A DNA stretch of 64,000 nucleotides from Aselliscus stoliczkanus (lineage: Eukaryota; Chordata; Mammalia; Chiroptera; Hipposideridae), in assembly GCA_033961575.1 (NCBI GenBank), contig CM066731.1:79877501-79941500 (forward strand), written 5' to 3'. The notes under the pieces are model-generated. The model was not told the DNA's origin and did no database searches. It saw only the letters and a program-made list of their open reading frames with translations. Below, one piece after another: positions 58,927 to 64,000 of this stretch. Both the position numbers and the translations under genes were made by a program. How positions within the stretch are numbered: position 1 is the first letter of the stretch; every line of letters begins with the position of its first letter.

Positions 58927-59494
58927 CAAGGTCAGACAATTAAGTTTGAGAACTCGCCCTAGAGAAAGTGCTCCACACTTCATTGCTGAATATCGCTATG
59001 GTCACCTTCTAAGTACTCCCCTTGGGAAACTATGCACCAATGCCAGTGCCTAGTCCACCCTTCAAAATAATTTTGGAACTCTTTTTCTGGAATGCCCATC
59101 AGAGCTGTCATCATATTACCCTAGATGTCCTGAATGTCATCAAAAAATCTTCCTTTCACTATTTCCTTTATCTTCCGATAAAGAATGAAGTCATTGGGGG
59201 CCAGATCAAGTGAGTAGGGAGGGTATTCCAATACAGTTATTTGTTTTGGCTAAAAATACTTTCACAGACAGTGCCATGTAAGCTGGTGCATTGTCGTGAT
59301 GCAAGAGCCATGAATTGTTGGCGAAAGTTCAGGTTGTCTAACTTTTTCACAGAGCCTTTTCAGCACTTGCAAATAGTAAACTTGGTTAACTTTTGTCCAG
59401 TTGGTACAAATTCATAATGAATAATCCCTCTAATATTAAAATAAGCCTAGCAACATTGTTACAATAAGTTCACAAACTTAATTATCAGACCTCA
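58927..59494 (-). mobile_element. Mariner (Tc1/mariner) DNA transposon, internally deleted
   Basis: The ends caaggtcagacaattaagttt and, on the other strand, tgaggtctgataattaagttt are inverted repeats. Both are flanked by TA (58925-58926 and 59495-59496). The 568-bp interior on the minus strand keeps C-terminal mariner transposase sequence: a LAPNDF-like word, then a FDDIQD-like word, then MPEKEFQ-like and W..C segments, all decayed. A complete mariner is about 1.3 kb, so more than half is missing. It landed in the L1 at a TA. Confidence 0.9.
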
Positions 59495-60438
59495 TATACA
59501 ATTGACTATTACTCAGCCATTAAAAATACAAAAAATGAAATCTTACCATCTATGCCAGCATGGGTGCACCTAGAGGGTATTGTGCTGAGCTGAGTATGTC
59601 AAACAGGGAAGGATAAAGGCCATGTGATTTCACTTATTTGTGTAATCTAAAGAATAAAATAAATGAAAAAACAAAACAGAAACAGACTCATAGATACAGA
59701 GAACATTTTTTTTTCATTTTTTTTATTAGTTTCAGGTGCACAACACAATGCAATTGTTATACTCTTTACCCCCCAAAGTGACAATCCCCCTCCCCCAGTT
59801 CGCCACCACACTCCCCCGCCCATATCATACATATCTATCACAACTCCAATCCCCTCCACAGTATACTCCACATCCCGTGACCATCCACATATTCAGTTAC
59901 AGTTGGCATACAATATCATACAACATCAATTTCAGGTGTACAGTGCAGTGATCAAGCCTCTACTCCATCCATGAAGTGGTCTCCCTAACAAGACATGTGA
60001 CTATCTGACATGCCACAAAATTTTTACAACATTATTATATTCCCCGAACTGTGGTTCATATCCGTGTGGCAATATTGTAGTTGTCTATTTATGCTGTCTA
60101 ATCCCTTCCCCTTCCCCCCATCCCCACCCTTCTCCCAACTAGCAACCCTCAGTTTTTCCTCTACATCTACAAGTCTGTTTACTTTGATCATTCAGACTCC
60201 ACACACAAGTGAGATGGTACCTGTCCTTCTCCGACTGACTTATTTCTCACAACATAATAGTCTCTTCACAACATTATCAATTACATTCCCAAAACTGCCC
60301 CCGTATACCTGTGGCAACATTGTAGTCCCACCTACCTGTCCAAAACCTTCCCCCTCTCCCTTTTCCCCACTTCCTCCCAGCCAGCAACCATCAGTTTTTC
60401 CTTTATATCTGCTTGATATGACTTCAATCTTCTTAAAT

Positions 60439-60670
60439 TTACTGAGACTTGTTTTGTGGCCTAACATGGTCTATCTTGGAAAATGTCCCATGTGTACTTG
60501 AGAAGAATGTATATTCTGTTTTTTCAGGGTGAAATGCACTAAAAATATCAACGAAGTCCAGCTGGTCTAAAGTATCATTTAAGACCCCTCTTTCTGTGTT
60601 GATTTTCTGTCTAAAGGGTCTGTCCATTGGTGACAATGGTGTTGAAGTCCCCTACTATGATAGTGTTACT
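60439..60670 (-). pseudogene. Truncated L1 ORF2 endonuclease stub (lineage A, copy 2)
   Basis: 65 residues after a Met (MSPMDRPFRQKINTERG, LDQLDFVDIF, FFSSTHGTFSKIDH) end in VRPQNKSQ and a stop, exactly as in the other lineage A copy. Only four residues differ over this stretch. In the alternative frame the correct continuation (HKTSLSKFKKIE) is visible, showing that the stop is due to a small deletion. Confidence 0.9.
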
Positions 60671-61049
60671 GTTGATCTCTGTCTTTATGTCTACTAAAAT
60701 CTGTTATATGCAATTAGGAGTTCCTAAGTTGGGTGCATAGATGTTTATTAGGGTTATAGTGCCCTTCTTTGTCTTTTATTGTAGTCATTTTAAAGTCTGT
60801 TTTGTCCAAAATAAGTATTGGTACTCCAGTTTTTTTTTTTCTCATTTCCATTTGCATGAAATACCTTATTCCATCTGTAAACAGCATATACATGTGTCCT
60901 ATTTTCTTATCCACTCAGCCACTCTCTCTCTTTTGATTGGAGCATTTAGCCCATTCACATTTAAAATGATTATTGATAGGTGCATATGTATTTCTATTTT
61001 GTTATTTGTATTCCTGGTCTCTCTGGGTTACCTTGTTTACCCCTTTCTT

Positions 61050-61915
61050 TTGTTTAAAAAAAGCGCTTTTAACATTTCTTACAATGCTGGCTTGGTGGCA
61101 ATGAATTCCTTAAGCTTATCCTTTTCTGAAAAGCTCTTTATTTCTCCTTCAATTTTAAGTGATAGCCGTGCTGGGTAGAGCAATCTTGGTTGTAGGCCTT
61201 AATTTTGTGTCACTTTGAATATCTCCTGCCACTCCCTTCTGGCCTGCAGAGTTTCTGTAGACAAGTCAGTTGTTTGTCTAACAGGAGTTCCTTTGTATGT
61301 AACCTGCTGTCTTTCTCTTGCAGCCTCTAGGATTCTGTCTCTGTCTTTAACCTTTACCATTTTAACTGTGATGTGTCTTGGTGTGGACCTGTTTGGGTTT
61401 AGCTTGTTTGGAACCCTCTGCACTTCCTGGGCACGTATGTTGATTTCCTTCATCAGGGTAGGGAAGTTTTCAGTCATTATTTTTTCAAATACATTCTCGA
61501 CCCCTTGCTTCTTCTCTTCTCCTTCTGGTATTCCTATGAGTCTTGGGTGGTTGCGTTTCACCTTGTCCCATAGGGCTCTTAAACTATTTTCATTGTTTTT
61601 TATTCTTTGGTCTTTTTGTTGTGCCAACTGGGTGATTTCTGCTATTTTATATTCCAAATCACTGATCCGCTCCTCTGCTTCATCTACTCTACTGGTGATT
61701 CCTTCGAGTGTGTGCTTCATTTCAGTTATTGTATTCTTTAGTTCTAACAGGTTGTTTTTTATAGTTTCCCTGTCCTTCTTTATGTCCTCGCTAAGTTCCT
61801 TAAACATTCTTATCATCAGTGTCTCTGAAAGGTTGGATCCCGCTGTTTCATTTAGTTCCACTTCTAGAGGTTTCTTCTGATCTTTTACTTATGACATGTT
61901 TCTTTGTTTCCCCAT
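61050..61915 (-). pseudogene. L1 ORF1 (lineage A, copy 2), 220-codon open stretch
   Basis: The expected ATG lies at about 61913-61915. A stop follows shortly (TAA replacing a Gln codon near 61891). Then 220 codons are open from 61861 to 61199: coiled-coil (NNLLELKNTITEMKHTLEG, RVDEAEERISDLEYKIAE), RNA-recognition domain (LIGIPEGEEKKQGVENVFEK) and C-terminal domain (TPRHITVKMVKVKDRDRILE). A GAA-to-TAA change after VTQN ends it early compared with copy 1. It is otherwise well preserved, implying recent origin from a source with intact ORF1. Confidence 0.88.
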
Positions 61916-62104
61916 TCTGGTTGTCACTCTGGGATTGCTTTGATGTATTAGATAGATCACCAGGAGAGCCCTGGCTGGATCACGCAAGCACACAGCTCAT
62001 GGCCCAACACTCCCAGAAAAACTCCCAGTCTCAGCCTGTCCTAATCAGCTGCTCACAGATCAGGCCGAGCAGCCCGACAACCAATCACCAGCCTGGCAAC
62101 TCTG

Positions 62105-62335
62105 CAAGCACAGTGCAGAGAGCAGAGTGGGACCCGAGGTGGCTTGTGCACTCCCGCGTCTCAGTGAGCAGCGTGTTGGAGCCGGAGCACACCCACCAGG
62201 CGTTTCCCTGTCAACGCAGCACAAGCCGTGCGGAGGGTGGGGATCTGAAGCGGCTCGCACACTCCCAGGTCTCAGTGAGCAGCCTGTTGGAGCCGGAGGG
62301 CACCCACCCAGCGTTTCCCTGGCAACGCAGTATAA
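62105..62335 (-). repeat. Tandem 111-bp monomers in the L1 5' UTR
   Basis: Tcagtgagcagcgtgttgg (62161) and tcagtgagcagcctgttgg (62272) start equivalent blocks 111 bases apart. Each continues with agccggag, cacccaccnRgcgtttccctg and caacgcag. A third partial unit begins at 62330. The copy at 50045 shows only one such unit (about 50235-50290). Monomer arrays of this kind act as promoters in rodent L1s. Confidence 0.8.
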
Positions 62336-63012
62336 GCTGGGCGGAAGGTGGGGATACAAGGCCGCATGCGAGCGCGCAGGCATGCAAGCACTTCTGTACC
62401 AATTCCACCAGACCAATGAGGTCTCAGACCTGATCCTTCGTGGGAGGGCCCAAGCCCGACAAAATTGCACCCTCCCTACACTACTCGCGTGCAGGCTCCA
62501 CACCACGGGAACAACAGTCCAAAAACCTCCAGCCTTTGCACCAAAGATGCTCAGTTCAGTCCTTCCCTGCAGGCTCCTGGGCCCGGCTCACACAGCCATT
62601 CCCTCCACCAGGAACCAGGTAAATGCTCACCGGCGAGCAAGCCCGGGCGCCGGCCCCACTGATTCTCCAGCCGCTCTCAGCCTCACTGAGCTGAGCAAAG
62701 AGAATCCTCTCTAATTACTGCCAGCTATCTTAGAACTCCTCTTCCTGGCAAAGGAACTCTGGGCTGGTGAGCTTAGTGTGCGGCCGGAGGGTCTCTCCCC
62801 CAACCAGAGAAGCTTCCCATGGCTGGGGCTTCCCTCACGGGGCTCGCCTTCTCTCATCACCACCCATCCTACCAGACCCGACGTGGCCTCCTCTTTAAGT
62901 TCTTCATTTAGTGGTTCTGTTCATCTAGTGTTCCGGGGACCTCCAGGGTTGAATGTTGTATCATTTGCTTGTAATTTTGGTGTGATCCTGGGTGGCAGTT
63001 AGCACAGCGTCC

Positions 63013-63285
63013 CAGAGAACATTTTGATGGTTGCCAGATGGAGGAGGATTAGGGGGCTGGGTGAAAAAGGGGAAGGAATTAAGGGCAAACTGGTAGTTAC
63101 AAAGTAGTTAAGGGATATAAAGTACAGCATAGAGAATATAGTCAATAATATTGTAATAACTGTGCCAGGTGGATACTGGAGTTATTGGGGTGATCACTTT
63201 GTAAGATATAAATGTCTAATCTTTATGTAGTACACCTGAAATTAATTTAATACTGTATGTGAACTGTAATTGAAAAATTTAAAAA
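63013..63285 (+). mobile_element. 3' UTR end of the host L1 (lineage B, copy 2)
   Basis: Cagagaacattttgatggttgccag continues the text interrupted at 59709. It runs through gaaggaattaagggc, a gtacagcatagagaatatag block and aattgaaaaatttaaaaatt to an A-rich end. Confidence 0.9.
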
Positions 63286-63396
63286 TTATTAAAAAACTCA
63301 AACTAAATAAAAAATGTATATGCATGTGGTTGTATTCATATGTGTATTGTGTGTATATGTCTTGTGTGTGTTTATATGTGAGTAGCTCTTTGTGCT

Positions 63397-63440
63397 TTGG
63401 TTGTGTGTGTATGTGTGTGTGTGTGTGTGTGTGTGTATGT
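63397..63440. repeat. (TG)n microsatellite
   Basis: About 40 bases of TG with TATG interruptions, inside a wider GT/AT-rich stretch (63310-63480) that begins right after the L1 tail. Confidence 0.95.
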
Positions 63441-64000
63441 TGTGTCTTCTGTATATATTTCTATCTAGGTATTTATATTTCATACTTGCGGGAGGGCACA
63501 GGAAAGAATATGTGGTACCTGTTCTCAAGAAGCTTCTAATGTAATTAGGAAAAAAAACAACAACACACTTTGAGGCATTCAGGTAAAGCGTAGCTTCTAA
63601 AAGTGAAGTCATGTGACCCAGCCCAGACCAGGTTCTGACTTGGACCGTAGAGTCTGTGGGGCTCATAAGCTCCATCACTTACAGCTGGGGAATCACACCC
63701 ACCAGAGAGAACCGCAGCATCCTCATCTCTGCGACAGGTCAACAGTGGGCTCCACTGAGGACATGCTGAAAGCAGAGTTAGGAGAATGGCCTCGGATATC
63801 TTCCTGGGAAACGCCTCCGGGTACAGGCAGGGATTGAGCTAAGTCCGGCGGAATTCACTGAAAACAGGATATGGCCACAAGAAGAAATAGGCTGACGAGA
63901 TTGTTTCTCCATCACACCAAGTCCCATCATTCAAATCCAGTCAGGATTTGAAATCCAGCCCTTCAGAATGACATGGGCAACCCTGCAGAGCCACTGGAAA
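63441..64000. other. No feature recognised
   Basis: Unassigned sequence to the window end. Cttacagctggggaatcacacc at about 63680 could be a weak MIR trace, but it is not convincing. Confidence 0.4.

Larger units (their letters stand above)
59710..63012 (-). mobile_element. Short L1 derivative (HAL1-like lineage A, copy 2) inserted in another L1
   Basis: The perfect 13-base duplication cagagaacatttt (59697-59709 and 63013-63025) delimits a 3.3 kb antisense element. On the minus strand: 5' UTR (63012 to about 61916), ORF1 (61915 to about 61050), an ORF2 stub, a deletion junction at about 60412-60406, 3' UTR modules and poly-A (poly-T at 59706-59728). It shares with 50045-52770 the same micro-deletions, the same 2-base loss and the same large junction. 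Its 5' UTR is longer and holds tandem monomers. Confidence 0.93.
57893..63285 (+). mobile_element. 5'-truncated, internally deleted L1 (lineage B, copy 2), host of three insertions
   Basis: It starts late in ORF1 (ggagacagataaaaagcttcc) and enters ORF2 (acattacctt-type start and taccttaaatgtaaatgg). It jumps at 58763-58769 (caaagagga|acccagtaatgcc) to the ORF2 C-terminal region and resumes its 3' UTR at 63013-63285. The junction falls at the same place as in 37687-41782. A SINE (58158-58574), a mariner (58927-59494) and a second L1 derivative (59710-63012) interrupt it. No clear target-site duplication for this host element was found. Confidence 0.83.

Noticed and set aside
59022..59213. 63-codon frame as a possible small gene
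   Set aside because: It lies inside the mariner relic and opposite to its transposase remnant.

Overview
The window looks like nuclear DNA of a bat, probably a rhinolophoid/Yinpterochiropteran. It carries intron-split vertebrate coding exons and mammal-wide MIR and L2 relics. Lineage-restricted repeats dominate: L1 elements, tRNA-derived SINEs with bat-type heads, a mariner relic, hAT relics and an endogenous retrovirus pol fragment. The bat assignment is an inference from the SINE and L1 types, not a database match.

The only cellular protein-coding gene I can support is the 3' part of GYPC (glycophorin C) on the + strand. It is seen as an internal exon (3222-3272) and the terminal coding exon (5043-5239), with a 3' UTR ending near 5790. 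The rest behaves as the intergenic region downstream of GYPC. The one other gene-derived sequence is a processed RPL17 pseudogene (about 17035-17665, - strand). A CpG-rich block at 46.2-46.84 kb with GC boxes is the best candidate for an unidentified promoter.

Layout. 1-1555: L1 3' end split by a long SINE. 2.6-5.8 kb: GYPC. 5.8-15.3 kb: sparse old repeats, microsatellites, one hAT relic and two SINEs. 15.3-23.05 kb: a solo LTR split by a nearly full-length antisense L1, which itself contains two SINEs and the RPL17 retrocopy. 24-27.6 kb: two more LTRs of the same family and an old L1M. 27.6-32.4 kb: L2 relics, microsatellites and a long SINE. 32.5-35 kb: degraded retroviral pol split by a hAT element and two nested SINEs. 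35.9-42 kb: old L1-like sequence split by an internally deleted L1 and four SINEs. 42-50 kb: mostly unique, with the CpG block. 50.05-52.77 kb: a complete short L1 derivative with perfect target-site duplications. 52.8-57.9 kb: unique sequence, L2/MIR and microsatellites. 57.9-63.3 kb: an internally deleted L1 interrupted by a SINE, a mariner relic and a second short L1 derivative.

The most interesting signal is in the L1 copies. Two insertions (50045-52770 and 59710-63012) share the same complex set of ORF2 deletions, yet each sits between its own target-site duplication. Two other copies (37687-41782 and the one starting near 57890) share a different ORF2 deletion junction. Shared internal breakpoints in independently inserted copies mean the deleted forms were themselves copied. 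The window therefore appears to record two separate non-autonomous, ORF1-bearing 'half-L1' (HAL1-like) lineages, presumably mobilised in trans by intact L1.
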